Notes: a model not told the origin generated them from the letters alone. A stretch of 64,000 bases of DNA from R-RK-3 sp963834945 (GCA_963834945.1 CAWIDT010000009.1:372001-436000), one strand, 5' to 3'; numbered from the stretch's first letter, positions 53,967 to 63,339 are shown. Program-made: numbers and translations.

Positions 53967-54632
53967 ATGTCAGAAAAATCGCCCGCCTATGCCAATGGTT
54001 TCGCGGAAGAGGCCGGATCGGTCGAGGCTGGCGGAAAACCCGAGCGAGCCTCGGTCGTCATCAAGAAATATGCCAACCGGCGGCTCTACAATACTGACAC
54101 GAGCACATACGTTACGCTCGACGACCTTGCCACGATGGTACGCGCTGAACGCGACTTCGTCGTCTATGATGCGCGGACCGGGGAGGATCTGACCCATGCC
54201 GTCCTGACGCAGATCATCGTCGAGCAGGAAAGCAAGGGCAATCAGAATTTGCTGCCCATCGGGTTTCTGCGGCAACTCATCCGGTTCTACGGCAATTCGA
54301 TGGAGCGGCTGGTTCCGAGCTATCTGGAATATAGTCTCGACACGCTCACCCGTGAGCAGGAGAAATACAGGGTGCAATTTGCCGACACGTTCGGCAGCGC
54401 CGCTTTCGACGCGATGCAGGAGCAGACGCGCAAGAACCTGGTGATCTTCGAGCGGGCGCTGAACATGTTTTCGCCCTTCACCGCGTTTGAGGCGGTGACC
54501 AAATCCCCCGCCGCCGTTTTGGCCAAACCGGATCCGGCGCCGCGCGACCAGGCGCTCGAAATTGCGGATTTGAAATCACAGCTCGCCTCGATTCAGTCTC
54601 AACTCACCAAGCTGGCCGATCAAAATAAATAA
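53967..54632 (+). CDS. phaR: Polyhydroxyalkanoate synthesis repressor PhaR
   Basis: The 221-residue protein starts at the ATG at 53967 with a GGAG site; the frame extends upstream. The N-terminal DNA-binding domain has Val-Ile-Lys-Lys-Tyr-Ala-Asn-Arg-Arg-Leu-Tyr-Asn-Thr and Tyr-Val-Thr-Leu-Asp-Asp-Leu-Ala. The PHB-accumulation regulatory part follows (Leu-Pro-Ile-Gly-Phe-Leu-Arg-Gln-Leu-Ile, Ser-Tyr-Leu-Glu-Tyr-Ser), and the C terminus is a short coiled coil (Leu-Lys-Ser-Gln-Leu-Ala-Ser-Ile-Gln). PhaR represses phasin and PHB genes and binds PHB itself. It is divergent from phaA. Confidence 0.95.
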   Translation: MSEKSPAYANGFAEEAGSVEAGGKPERASVVIKKYANRRLYNTDTSTYVTLDDLATMVRAERDFVVYDARTGEDLTHAVLTQIIVEQESKGNQNLLPIGFLRQLIRFYGNSMERLVPSYLEYSLDTLTREQEKYRVQFADTFGSAAFDAMQEQTRKNLVIFERALNMFSPFTAFEAVTKSPAAVLAKPDPAPRDQALEIADLKSQLASIQSQLTKLADQNK

Positions 54633-54909
54633 CCAGGTGGAAGTAGCCATACTGCGGTCACGATTTCCCGGACAATCGTCCTGAGCATGAAGGTCTTTTA
54701 CCCAGGGCGTGTCTAGGCAGGCCCGGTTGTCCAATTGATCCAATTGTGGCAAATAAGTAAAAGACTCCTTAAGCATGCTGTATTAGGGTTGAGGGAGAGC
54801 CCTGATCTCGGGGGCTTATTGAGTATCCGCAAACGGCAGGCCTATTTCGCGATATCGATTACTGAAGTCGGTGTAACGCGAGCGAGCGTGCGGCCGTTGG
54901 GAGGACTGG

Positions 54910-55581
54910 ATGTTTCGCATCTTCGCAGGCTTGGTGCTGACGCTGCTGCTGCCTGCCTGTTCCGTGACGCCGCCCTCGACCTTATTCTCATCCCTGAGCA
55001 GCAGCGACAATGAGCCGGCACGCCAGGAGCCCGCGCCCGCACCGAAACAGACCCAGCAGGCCGGCATAAGCGGCTCCATCGGCGGCTTATGGAATTCGGT
55101 GAAGTCCGGCCTCAGCTTCGGCGGCAGCGGCGCCGCGGCAAGCACCCAGCAGGCGAACCTTCCGGCACAGGACACCACCGCCGCCGATTTCGACCCCGTC
55201 GCGGCGCAAACACTCATCAACAGCTATCGCGCTCAGAAGGGCCTGAAGCCGCTTCGGCTCAATGCGAAGCTTTACGACGCCGCGCTGCAGCATTCAAAGG
55301 ATCTGGCCAAAAGCGACCGCATTTCGCATTACGGGTCGGATGGCTCCGACAGCTGGGACAGGGTCATGCGCACCGGCTATCGTGCCAGCGTGACCGCCGA
55401 GAATGTCGGCACCGGCCAGGCCTCGATCGGTGAGGTGTTCCGCGGTTGGCAGAACAGCCGCGACCACAATGCCAACCTGCTCCTGCCGGACGCCCAGGAG
55501 ATGGGCATCGCCGTGGTCGAAAATCCCAAGACCCAGTTCAAGACCTTCTGGACGCTGGTGCTGAGCGCGCCCGCCGGCTGA
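54910..55581 (+). CDS. CAP/SCP-domain lipoprotein
   Basis: The 223-residue precursor has a lipoprotein signal (Leu-Thr-Leu-Leu-Leu-Pro-Ala-Cys-Ser), a Ser/Gly/Gln-rich linker to about residue 95, and a CAP domain. The CAP domain has Ile-Asn-Ser-Tyr-Arg, His-Ser-Lys-Asp-Leu-Ala, Ile-Ser-His-Tyr-Gly, Ala-Glu-Asn-Val-Gly and Trp-Gln-Asn-Ser-Arg-Asp-His. The His, Glu and His residues of the CAP cleft are present. Bacterial members are envelope proteins of uncertain role. GGGAGGA precedes the ATG. It is monocistronic. Confidence 0.88.
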   Translation: MFRIFAGLVLTLLLPACSVTPPSTLFSSLSSSDNEPARQEPAPAPKQTQQAGISGSIGGLWNSVKSGLSFGGSGAAASTQQANLPAQDTTAADFDPVAAQTLINSYRAQKGLKPLRLNAKLYDAALQHSKDLAKSDRISHYGSDGSDSWDRVMRTGYRASVTAENVGTGQASIGEVFRGWQNSRDHNANLLLPDAQEMGIAVVENPKTQFKTFWTLVLSAPAG

Positions 55582-56021
55582 TCTGCGCGCCCCCGCCGCG
55601 CGCCAGTTAGTTGTCGTCGTCGGGGCTTCCCCTCCCGTCCTGGGGGAGGCGGGGGGGTGCAGAGCCTCGACAGAAGCGTTGCCTCCCCTTACCCGGCGCT
55701 TTCAGCGCCGACCTCTCCCCGTGGAGAGGTGAAAGGCAAGCACCTAGATCAGGATCATTTCTGACGGAAACCATCGTGATCTCTATCTATTGCTTGCGCT
55801 CGATTTTTCAGGAAAACCGGTGTCCACTTTTCCTGATCGTGCTCTCATGCTAGCGCATGATCAGATCAGATGGAGGCAGCCGGGCCTAGCATCAATCGGT
55901 GGTTCAATGGCTTACTGGATCCCCGTTTTCACGGGGATTTCGAAAAGGCGTCTCCGTCAAAGATCATTTCCCTCTAGCGCCTATGCGCCTTCGCGGGGGC
56001 ATGCTTTGCAGGCCCAGCGCC
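55582..56021. repeat. 440-bp intergenic repeat region
   Basis: It holds a CCCCTCCC/GGGGGAGG-type block with GACCTCTCCCCGTGGAGAGG at about 55711-55730, repeat A copy 4 (55744-55845) and a half copy of hairpin family C (about 55913-55948). No gene is seen. It separates the CAP lipoprotein and the convergent D,D-carboxypeptidase genes. Confidence 0.65.
55744..55845 (+). repeat. Palindromic repeat family A, copy 4
   Basis: About 102 bp starting CTAGATCAGGATCATTT, with a conserved second half (GATTTTTCAGGAAAACC ... CTTTTCCTGATCGTGCTCT). It is most similar to copy 3. The end is CTCT rather than CTCTAG; a CTAG lies four bases further on. Confidence 0.85.
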
Positions 56022-57005
56022 CTACTGAGCCACCGGCGCTTTGGGCGTGGCGGCCGCTGCGGCTTTCGCCTTGGCTTTGATCCGCGCCCGCTTGCGGCGG
56101 GGCGCCGGGCGGGGCTTGCAGACCACCATCTTCAGATCGCCCGGGCTTTCATGGGCGCTGGCGTCCATCTCCATCTGGTCGATCCTGGTGGAGAACATCG
56201 CCTTCCAATCGTAGAACTCGAAGCCGTGCTGGATGAGCTGGGCGGCTCTGGCGGTGCGGGCGCCGCCCGATTCCGCGCCGAGCACGACGGCAAGCATCCG
56301 CCTGCCATCGCGCTTGGCGCTGGCGACGACGTTGTAGCCGGAAGCGCAGATGAAGCCGGTCTTCATGCCGTCGGCGCCCTCGAACACCTTCAGCAGCCCA
56401 TTATGCGAGCGCACGGTGCGCTTGCCGATCTTGAAGGACGGCATGGAGTAAAGCTCGGCGTGCTGGGGAAATTCCTTCAGCAGTGCACGGCCGAGAATGG
56501 CCATGTCCCGCGCCGTCGTCACCTGCTCGTCATTGGGAAGGCCGTTAGCGTTGAAAAAATGCGTCTGGCTCATGCCCAGCCGCTTGGCGGTCTCGTTCAT
56601 TTTTTCGACGAAGGCGTCTTCGCTGCCGGCGATGCGCTCCGCCAGCATTACCGCGACGTCATTCGCCGATTTGATGATCAGGGCCTTCAGCGCCAGGTCC
56701 ACCGTCATCTCGCCGCCGACCGGTAGGCCGATCTTGCTGGGCGGCTGGCTCAGCGCGTGCTCGGAGCAGGTGATCTTGTCCTCCAGCGACAGTTTGCCGT
56801 CTCGCAGCGCCTCGAAGGTGAGATAGGCGGTCATCAGCTTCGTCAACGAGGCCGGATGCCAGGGACGGTCCGCATCCTCCGCATAGATGACGAGCCCGGA
56901 TTCGGGCTCTATGACGATGGCCGGGCCTGCGCGCGATGTGCTCAAGCTGCCCAAAAATGCGATAAGTGCCAGAACCGACAGAGCTAAGCCACGCTGCAAT
57001 GTCAT
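56022..57005 (-). CDS. D-alanyl-D-alanine carboxypeptidase (S11 family, PBP5/6 type)
   Basis: The 327-residue precursor from the ATG at 57005 (CTGGAGA site) has a signal peptide and a serine carboxypeptidase domain: Ser53-x-x-Lys56 (Ala-Ser-Leu-Thr-Lys-Leu), Ser113-Ala-Asn115, and Lys-Thr-Gly in Gly-Met-Lys-Thr-Gly-Phe. It trims the terminal D-Ala from peptidoglycan stems in the periplasm. The C-terminal 50 residues are Lys/Arg/Ala/Pro-rich, in place of the amphipathic anchor of E. coli PBP5. It is monocistronic. Confidence 0.93.
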   Translation of the reverse strand: MTLQRGLALSVLALIAFLGSLSTSRAGPAIVIEPESGLVIYAEDADRPWHPASLTKLMTAYLTFEALRDGKLSLEDKITCSEHALSQPPSKIGLPVGGEMTVDLALKALIIKSANDVAVMLAERIAGSEDAFVEKMNETAKRLGMSQTHFFNANGLPNDEQVTTARDMAILGRALLKEFPQHAELYSMPSFKIGKRTVRSHNGLLKVFEGADGMKTGFICASGYNVVASAKRDGRRMLAVVLGAESGGARTARAAQLIQHGFEFYDWKAMFSTRIDQMEMDASAHESPGDLKMVVCKPRPAPRRKRARIKAKAKAAAAATPKAPVAQ

Positions 57006-57227
57006 TCTCCAGTTGAATTGATGCGGCAGTCGGCGACCGCTACGCTCGTCGCCATCACAAGGGGGTTCGCCCGAAGGCGCAGGCCTGGGCGTCACCCCTT
57101 AAGCCGATTGCGGAAGGCGTCCGTTGTTGCCCCGTTAGGTACCATCCCCTGCCGCACATCTCAAGATCTGGCCTTGAAGCTGAGGCCGGCGGCGCTCAAT
57201 TCACGCGCCGCCGCTTAAATTTCCCCG

Positions 57228-58697
57228 TCACAGCACGCCAAGCATGCGCGGCAGCCACAAGGTCAGCTCCGGCACATACGTGACGAGGACGAGGAAGCCC
57301 AGCATCGTCATCAGCCAGGGCCAGACGGCGATGGTCAGTTCGGTAATGCCCATCTTGGTAATGCCCGAGGCAACATACAAATTGAGGCCTACAGGCGGAT
57401 GGCACATGCCGACCTCCATGTTGACCACGATCAGAATGCCGAAATGAACCGGGTCGATGCCCAGCTTCACCGCCACCGGGAACAGGATGGGCGCCATGAT
57501 CAGCACGATCGAGGACGGCTCCATCACATTGCCCGCGAGCAGCAGCAGCAGGTTGACGAACAGCAGGAAGGTGACCCAGCTCACGCCGGTCTCGCTGATC
57601 CATGCCGCCATCGCCTGCGGGATGTGTTCGCTGGTCATCACGAAGGAGAACAGCACCGCATTGGTGATGATGTAGAGCAGCATCGCGCTCATATTGGCCG
57701 AGGAGAGCAGCACGCGCGGCACGTCGACCAGCCTCATATCCCTGTAGACGAAGACGGCGACGACGAAGGCATAGGCCGCGCTCATGGCGGCGGCTTCGGT
57801 CGGGGTGAAGGCGCCCGTATAGATGCCGCCGATGACGATGACGATCAGCAGCAGGCCCCAGAAGCTTTTGCGGAAGGCGCGTAGCCGCTCGCCCCAACCG
57901 GCCCGGGGCAGGCGCGGATAGTCGTTTTTCCAGGCGCGATACCACGTTGTGAGGCCCAGCAGCGAGGCGAGCACGATGCCTGGAACGACTCCGGCAATGA
58001 AGAGCTGGCCCACCGAGGCCGAGCCGACGATCTCGCCGGATGGTCCCTCGACCCGCATGCCACTGGTCGCTACTGCATATATCACCATGACGATCGAGGG
58101 CGGAATAAGGATGCCGAGCGCGCCAGAGGTGGTGACGACGCCCGCGCCGAAGCGCTTGGGGAAGCCCTGGCGTTCCATGGCCGGCAGGATGATCGAGCCG
58201 ATGGCCACCACGGTGGCGGGCGAGGAGCCGGAGACGGCGGCGAACAGCGCGCAGGCGACGACGCCCGCCAGCCCGAGGCCGCCATACCAATGCCCCACCA
58301 TCGCCGTGGCGAAATTGATCATGCGCTTGGCGACGCCGCCATGGGTGAGAAAATTGCCCGCCAGAATGAAAAACGGGATCGCCATGATCTCGAATTTCTC
58401 GATGCCGGTGAACAGCTTGAGCGCGACGGCGTCCAGCGGCACGTCGGTCAGCGTGAACAGGAAGGTGAGCACCGTCAGGCCGAGGGAGATCGAGATCGGC
58501 ATTCCCGTCAGCATCAGCGCGATGAGCAGCGCGAAGATGATCCCGACGCGCACGCCCGGCGCAATCGGCAGAATGCCGAACTTGGCCGAGAGGCATAAGA
58601 GGAGCAGCGCGAGCGGCGCGCCGATCAGGATGAAGCTGCCCAGCGTTCCGCCGCTGCCCGACTCCATCTGTTTGTCAATGGTGGCTTGCTGGCTCAT
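57228..58697 (-). CDS. dctM: TRAP transporter large permease (DctM)
   Basis: The 489-residue protein has about 13 hydrophobic segments of the DctM/TRAP-T large subunit, with Pro-Phe-Phe-Ile-Leu-Ala-Gly-Asn, Gly-Ser-Ser-Pro-Ala-Thr-Val-Val-Ala-Ile-Gly-Ser, Leu-Ile-Pro-Pro-Ser-Ile-Val and Phe-Thr-Pro-Thr-Glu-Ala-Ala-Ala. It uses an ion gradient to import an organic acid. An N-terminal extension of about 25 residues is present. It overlaps dctQ by 4 bases (ATGA). Confidence 0.95.
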   Translation of the reverse strand: MSQQATIDKQMESGSGGTLGSFILIGAPLALLLLCLSAKFGILPIAPGVRVGIIFALLIALMLTGMPISISLGLTVLTFLFTLTDVPLDAVALKLFTGIEKFEIMAIPFFILAGNFLTHGGVAKRMINFATAMVGHWYGGLGLAGVVACALFAAVSGSSPATVVAIGSIILPAMERQGFPKRFGAGVVTTSGALGILIPPSIVMVIYAVATSGMRVEGPSGEIVGSASVGQLFIAGVVPGIVLASLLGLTTWYRAWKNDYPRLPRAGWGERLRAFRKSFWGLLLIVIVIGGIYTGAFTPTEAAAMSAAYAFVVAVFVYRDMRLVDVPRVLLSSANMSAMLLYIITNAVLFSFVMTSEHIPQAMAAWISETGVSWVTFLLFVNLLLLLAGNVMEPSSIVLIMAPILFPVAVKLGIDPVHFGILIVVNMEVGMCHPPVGLNLYVASGITKMGITELTIAVWPWLMTMLGFLVLVTYVPELTLWLPRMLGVL

Positions 58698-59347
58698 CTT
58701 GCTCCCCCATGGGCGGGAGCCTCGGCATCGGGGCCGGGTACAAGAGACGCATCGTCTTCGATGCCTTCAACATGCCCGTGGTCATGATGCGGCAGATGGC
58801 CGGTGCGGGCGAAGGTTACAGCGACCTGCAGGAAGCGGAAGCACATCAGATAGGATCCGAGCGGCACGGCGAGATAGATGATCCACATCGGCATTTCGAG
58901 ATCGGGCGAGACCTGATCGGTCATCGCCATGTGCCAGACGAAGCGCGCGCCCAGCGTACCGACGATCAAGGTGAACAGCGCGCCGCAGAAAAGGCCGAAC
59001 AGCACCACACGTTTGCGCGACGCCGGCGCAAGGCGGTTGAGCGCGACATCGACGCCGACGTGAATGCCGGTACGCACCCCATAGGCCGCGCCGAACTTGG
59101 CCATCCAGACGAACATGTAGATGCAAAGTTCCTGCGCCCAGGTGAGGTTGAATTGCCGGAGCCAGCCAAAGGCGGCCCTGCCGGCCTGGAACAGCCATGC
59201 CATTTCATGCGCCCGCCCCCAATTTGCCAGATTGATGGCCGTGGTCAGGCTGTAGCGTTGAACGACCGCGACGAAAATGATCAGCGTCGCCATGGCAATC
59301 AGCGAGGCGATGATAATTTCCTCAAGCCGGTCAAGGATCTTGAGCAT
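58694..59347 (-). CDS. dctQ: TRAP transporter small permease (DctQ)
   Basis: The 217-residue protein starts at the ATG at 59347 behind GGAGGAG; the frame is open far upstream but without a site. It has four membrane segments, Phe-Val-Trp-Met-Ala-Lys-Phe-Gly-Ala-Ala, and Arg-Thr-Gly-Ile-His-Val-Gly-Val-Asp, typical of DctQ. The loop after the second helix is longer than usual (His-Glu-Met-Ala-Trp-Leu-Phe-Gln-Ala). It pairs with DctM. A hairpin precedes it, downstream of dctP. Confidence 0.9.
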   Translation of the reverse strand: MLKILDRLEEIIIASLIAMATLIIFVAVVQRYSLTTAINLANWGRAHEMAWLFQAGRAAFGWLRQFNLTWAQELCIYMFVWMAKFGAAYGVRTGIHVGVDVALNRLAPASRKRVVLFGLFCGALFTLIVGTLGARFVWHMAMTDQVSPDLEMPMWIIYLAVPLGSYLMCFRFLQVAVTFARTGHLPHHDHGHVEGIEDDASLVPGPDAEAPAHGGAR

Positions 59348-59473
59348 GGTGGCTCCTCCAAAATGGTCCCAGGCATCCTCCGGCGTTGCGGAAGGCACGA
59401 GAGCGCCCGGTCCGTTCCGGACGGCCGCTCTCTTCGATATGCCCCGGTCGCGGGATGCCTTTAGCTCAGGCAA

Positions 59474-59510
59474 GGGTCCGAACGCGCCGTAAGGAGCCGC
59501 GTCCGGACCC
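59474..59510 (-). terminator. Strong hairpin between dctP and dctQ
   Basis: GGGTCCGAACGCG (59474-59486) and CGCGTCCGGACCC (59498-59510) pair over 13 positions, with one G-T. No T-run follows, so on the minus strand it is more likely a transcript-stabilising or attenuating structure that lets the binding-protein gene exceed the permease genes. A second, weaker GC-rich hairpin lies at about 59402-59427. Confidence 0.55.
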
Positions 59511-59524
59511 ATCGCCTGCCGGTC

Positions 59525-60535
59525 TCAGTTGGTGGCGCTGCCGGCCGCCTTTTCGACGGCTTCAAGCACATCCTTGCCGACACGATTGGCGACTTCGTCA
59601 TAGACGGGCTTGGATGCTGCCACCCAGGCCTTCCGTTCGGCGTCGGTCAGCGTGTGGAACTCGGTCGTGCCGGCTTTCTCCATCGCGGCCAGCAAGTCGT
59701 CGTTCTCCTTCTGGGCGATGTCGTTGGTGTATTCGGTCGCCTCGTTCATTGCCTTTTCGAGATTGCCGCGGATGTCGGCCGGCAGTTCGTCCCAGAATTT
59801 CTTGTTCACGATCACAGCGTAGCCGAGATAGCCATGTCTGGTAAGCGCGGCGTATTTCTGCACTTCGTGCATTTTCTGGGTGTACATGTTCGAGGGCGGA
59901 TTCTCGGTGCCGTCAACGACGCCGGTCTGCAGCGCCTGATAGACTTCCGAAAAGGCCATGACCTGCGGCACCGCGCCCCAAGCCTTCATCTGCGCTTCGA
60001 GAACCTTCGAGGACTGAATGCGCATTTTCAAGCCGAGCAGGTCATCGGGTACCTTGATCGGGCTGTTGGCGGACAGGATCTTGAAGCCATTGTCCCAGAA
60101 TGCCAGGCCGGTGATGCCCTTGGCGTCCAGCAGCGCCAGCATCTTCTTGCCCTCGGGGCCTTCGGTCACCTTGCGCAGCGCCGCCCTGTCGGCAAACAGG
60201 AAAGGCGTATCGAAAACCTCGAATTCCTTGACGCCGAGCGGGCCGAATTTCGCGAAAGAGGGCGCCAGCATCTGCACCGCGCCGAGCTGAAGCGCCTCGA
60301 CCTCTTCCTTATCCTTATAGAGCTGCGAATTGGGATAGACCTCGACCTTCACCTTTCCATCGGTATATTTCTCGGCCAACTCCTTGAAGCGCAGCGCGCC
60401 CTTCCCTTTGGGGGTGCCCGGTGCGACGACGTGGCTGAATTTGAGCACGATCGGGTCTTGGGCCATCGCGGGCGCAGCGAACGCGGCTGAAATGCCGAGC
60501 GCCGCCACGACGAGCGCCGTCTTGACGTTCCTCAT
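59525..60535 (-). CDS. dctP: TRAP transporter substrate-binding protein (DctP)
   Basis: The 336-residue precursor starts at the ATG at 60535 with AGGAGA. The signal peptide ends Pro-Ala-Met-Ala-Gln, and the mature protein begins Ile-Val-Leu-Lys-Phe-Ser-His-Val-Val-Ala-Pro-Gly-Thr-Pro-Lys-Gly. The key arginine region (Lys-Met-Arg-Ile-Gln-Ser-Ser) and Asp-Gly-Thr-Glu-Asn-Pro are of the C4-dicarboxylate-type DctP family. The ligand cannot be named; dicarboxylates or sugar acids are usual. It is first in the dctPQM operon. Confidence 0.93.
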   Translation of the reverse strand: MRNVKTALVVAALGISAAFAAPAMAQDPIVLKFSHVVAPGTPKGKGALRFKELAEKYTDGKVKVEVYPNSQLYKDKEEVEALQLGAVQMLAPSFAKFGPLGVKEFEVFDTPFLFADRAALRKVTEGPEGKKMLALLDAKGITGLAFWDNGFKILSANSPIKVPDDLLGLKMRIQSSKVLEAQMKAWGAVPQVMAFSEVYQALQTGVVDGTENPPSNMYTQKMHEVQKYAALTRHGYLGYAVIVNKKFWDELPADIRGNLEKAMNEATEYTNDIAQKENDDLLAAMEKAGTTEFHTLTDAERKAWVAASKPVYDEVANRVGKDVLEAVEKAAGSATN

Positions 60536-60563
60536 AAATTCTCCTGTTGAAATCATGCGCGCC

Positions 60564-60584
60564 TGCGCATGCCCTACATGCGCA
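60564..60584. promoter_or_regulatory. Short palindrome in the leader of the TRAP operon
   Basis: TGCGCAT (60564-60570) and ATGCGCA (60578-60584) are exact reverse complements, seven bases apart, about 30-50 bases before dctP. This could be an operator. No regulator gene is adjacent; the nearest is the hybrid kinase gene upstream. Confidence 0.3.
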
Positions 60585-60813
60585 TATCGCATGCCTCCAC
60601 TGGGTACCGGCTGAACATACAGAACAATGGGACAATGCTGAAGCGATAGGTGGCAAAAACGCTTGTGCGTCCCATAATTCGGCGCGCGAATGTGAGCGGG
60701 CCACACAACACCGGCCGGAATATCGTGCAGTGGACGGAAGAAATTTTCATAACGCTTGCGGCGGGCCGGCACGCGGGCGCCGCTGCCGATGAATACGCAT
60801 ATCGTTGCGGCTT

Positions 60814-63339
60814 TCAGCCCAGACGCCGCCGCGCGCCATCGTCCCGTAGATCCCCCGCCGCATCGCCGAGCACCCGGTGGATTTCGTGAAGCAGCGCCCT
60901 TTGCTCGATGGGCTTGGAGGCGTATCCGCTCATCCCGATGGAAAGCAGGCGCTCCCGGTCGCCGTTCATGGCATCGGCGGTCAGCGCGATGACCGGAATG
61001 TGCCGCCAGGGCGTGTCAGCGGTGCGAATGCAGCGGATGGTTTGCGTCCCATCCATGACCGGCATATGCACGTCCAGCAGCACAAGATCGAAATCATTTT
61101 CGGCAAGGCGCTGCAGCGCTTCCATCCCGTTTGTCGCTTCGGTGACGGCAACGCCGCTAGGGGCGAGCAGCAAACGCGCGACGCTGCGGTTGGTGGCGTT
61201 GTCGTCGACCAGCAGGATCTTCAGGCCGTGCAATGACGCGGCGGGCGTCCGTATCTCCCGGGCGGCGGCCGGAACCGATGCGCAGGGCGAGGTTGCCGCG
61301 AATGCGCAGAAGCTGAGGGTGAACGTGCTCCCCTCGCCGAGCCAACTCGACAAGGCGACGTCGCCGCCCATCATGCGAGCCAGTTTCCGGGTGATCGCAA
61401 GGCCGAGGCCGGTGCCGCCGAACTGGCGTGTCGTCGAGGCGTCGGCCTGCGAGAATTCTGAGAACAGCCTGGCTGCCGCGTCCTTGCCGATGCCGATGCC
61501 GGTGTCGGCGATCGCTACCGAAATCCTATGCTCGCCCGCGCCGGTCTCCTCATGCGCGACGGTAATCTTCACGCCGCCCGCCTGGGTGAATTTCACCGCG
61601 TTGGCAATGAGATTGGCCACGCATTGGTGAACGCGCACATAGTCGAACCGCAGCAGTTTGGGGATCGACGGATCGATCTCGACGGTGAGCGTGATCGATT
61701 TCTCCGAAGCCCGCGCCAGGAACAGCTTGCGCAGATGGGTGAAGACATTTTCGATCTCGGCGTCGATCGGAACGATATCCAGCTTGCCCGCTTCGATTTT
61801 CGACAGATCGAGGACGTCATTGAGCAGAGCCATAAGGGTCTGACCGGACTCCAGTATCGTCTTTACGCTCTCCTGCTGAGGCTCGGTGAGCGGCTCGTTC
61901 GCCAGAACCTGCGCCATTCCCAAAATGCCGTTCAGCGGCGTCCTGATTTCATGGCTCATATTGGCCAGGAACGATGATTTTGCCTCATTGGAGGCTTCGG
62001 CGGCGGCGACCGCCCGGGTCAATTCCGCCTGTGCGGTGTGAAGGCGGTCCACGGTCAGCCGCCTTTCCTTCTCCACCTGCCGCTGCTGCGTGATGTCCTC
62101 ATGTGTCGCGACCCAGCCGCCGTCGGGCATGGGCTGATGGTGCAGCCGGATCATGCGTCCGTTCACCAGCTCGACGACGGTATCGCTCGCCGTGTCCAAT
62201 CCTGCGACCGCGTTTCGCCAGCCGTGATATTCGTCCTTGCTCATGACGGGCGAACTGCCCATCTCGTATCTGAGATTCACAATTTCGCCTAAGGTCATGC
62301 CCGGAACGACCGACTGCGGAACAAGATCGTACATCTCAATGTAACGATTGTTGCATACGAGCAGCTTTTCTGTTCCATCAAAGAAACATAAGCCTTGAGA
62401 AATATTGTTCAGCGCCGTGTCGAACTGAAAATTACGCGTAGCAAGCAGCAGCTTTTGCTCGTTTACGATTTCAAGCTGTTCCGTTAGCTGCGAGTGAAGC
62501 TCCTCGCGTTCCGTAATGTCGGAATGGGTCGCGATCCAGCCGCCATTGGGCATGGGCCGGTGATGGATGGCAAATGTCCGTCCGTTGGTTTGCTTAACGA
62601 TGCTGTCGGCGGCGGCGTTCGCCGCCAGAACGGAATTCCGCAAGGCATAGAAATCGCCGCTCGACATCGCCGGAAGGCTGCCGGCCTGGTAGCGCAGATC
62701 GATGATGTCCCGCAGCGTCATACCTGGCCGCATGAGATCGGGGCCGATGCCGTACATCTCGGCATAACGGTCGTTGCATACGATCAGGCGCTGGTCGGCG
62801 TCAAAAAAGCATAAGGCTTCCGACATGTGGTTGAGCGCGCTGTCGAACTGCAGATTGCGTGCCTTTAGCTGCTCTTGCTGTTCGGAGACGATCTTATATT
62901 GCTCCTTGAGGCGCCGGTTCAGTGCCTCGCGGTCGGTGACATCCTCATGCGTCGAAATCCAGCCGCCGCTGGGGACCGGGCGTACGGTGAAGGCGATGAT
63001 GCGGCCATCGGCGAGTTCGCAGATCGAGTCCGTTGACTCCAGCTCCGAGCGGCCCGAGACCATCAAACCCATTTCCGCAAGGCGCCGCCTGAGCGCCGCT
63101 ATCGGCGTTCCAGGCTTTACCTGCTCCGATGTGAGACCGTAAATGTCACGGTAGCGGCGGTTGCAGAAGGCAATCTCCTGCTTATCCGTGAACAGAACGA
63201 CGCCCAGCTCAAGATTGTCCATGCCGGCCAGCAATTGGGCCCGTTCGTCGCGGCAGCGACAGTCCAGGTGGCGCAATACCATCTTCAGGCAAAGCACGCC
63301 CGCGGTGACAAGCATCACCGTGATCGTCAGGGTCATCAT
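60814..63339 (-). CDS. Hybrid sensor histidine kinase with three PAS domains and a receiver
   Basis: The 841-residue protein has an N-terminal membrane helix (about 3-22), a first PAS-like domain (35-140), and two closely similar PAS_7-type domains (about 160-280 and 300-418). These are joined by coiled-coil linkers with Glu-Gln-Lys-Leu-Leu-Leu-Ala. The kinase core has His463 (Met-Ser-His-Glu-Ile-Arg-Thr-Pro-Leu-Asn), Asp-Thr-Gly-Ile-Gly-Ile and Gly-Gly-Thr-Gly-Leu-Gly-Leu. A receiver domain (706-825) has Asp756 in Val-Leu-Leu-Asp-Val-His-Met-Pro. It should phosphorylate its own receiver; the output partner is not in the window. With no long periplasmic part, it probably senses a cytoplasmic signal through PAS. 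Confidence 0.93.
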   Translation of the reverse strand: MMTLTITVMLVTAGVLCLKMVLRHLDCRCRDERAQLLAGMDNLELGVVLFTDKQEIAFCNRRYRDIYGLTSEQVKPGTPIAALRRRLAEMGLMVSGRSELESTDSICELADGRIIAFTVRPVPSGGWISTHEDVTDREALNRRLKEQYKIVSEQQEQLKARNLQFDSALNHMSEALCFFDADQRLIVCNDRYAEMYGIGPDLMRPGMTLRDIIDLRYQAGSLPAMSSGDFYALRNSVLAANAAADSIVKQTNGRTFAIHHRPMPNGGWIATHSDITEREELHSQLTEQLEIVNEQKLLLATRNFQFDTALNNISQGLCFFDGTEKLLVCNNRYIEMYDLVPQSVVPGMTLGEIVNLRYEMGSSPVMSKDEYHGWRNAVAGLDTASDTVVELVNGRMIRLHHQPMPDGGWVATHEDITQQRQVEKERRLTVDRLHTAQAELTRAVAAAEASNEAKSSFLANMSHEIRTPLNGILGMAQVLANEPLTEPQQESVKTILESGQTLMALLNDVLDLSKIEAGKLDIVPIDAEIENVFTHLRKLFLARASEKSITLTVEIDPSIPKLLRFDYVRVHQCVANLIANAVKFTQAGGVKITVAHEETGAGEHRISVAIADTGIGIGKDAAARLFSEFSQADASTTRQFGGTGLGLAITRKLARMMGGDVALSSWLGEGSTFTLSFCAFAATSPCASVPAAAREIRTPAASLHGLKILLVDDNATNRSVARLLLAPSGVAVTEATNGMEALQRLAENDFDLVLLDVHMPVMDGTQTIRCIRTADTPWRHIPVIALTADAMNGDRERLLSIGMSGYASKPIEQRALLHEIHRVLGDAAGDLRDDGARRRLG

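Noticed and set aside
57196..58596. Minus-strand frame overlapping dctM in another register
   Set aside because: Its composition is Arg/Ala/Gly/His-rich with no membrane segments, while the dctM frame gives a proper TRAP permease.
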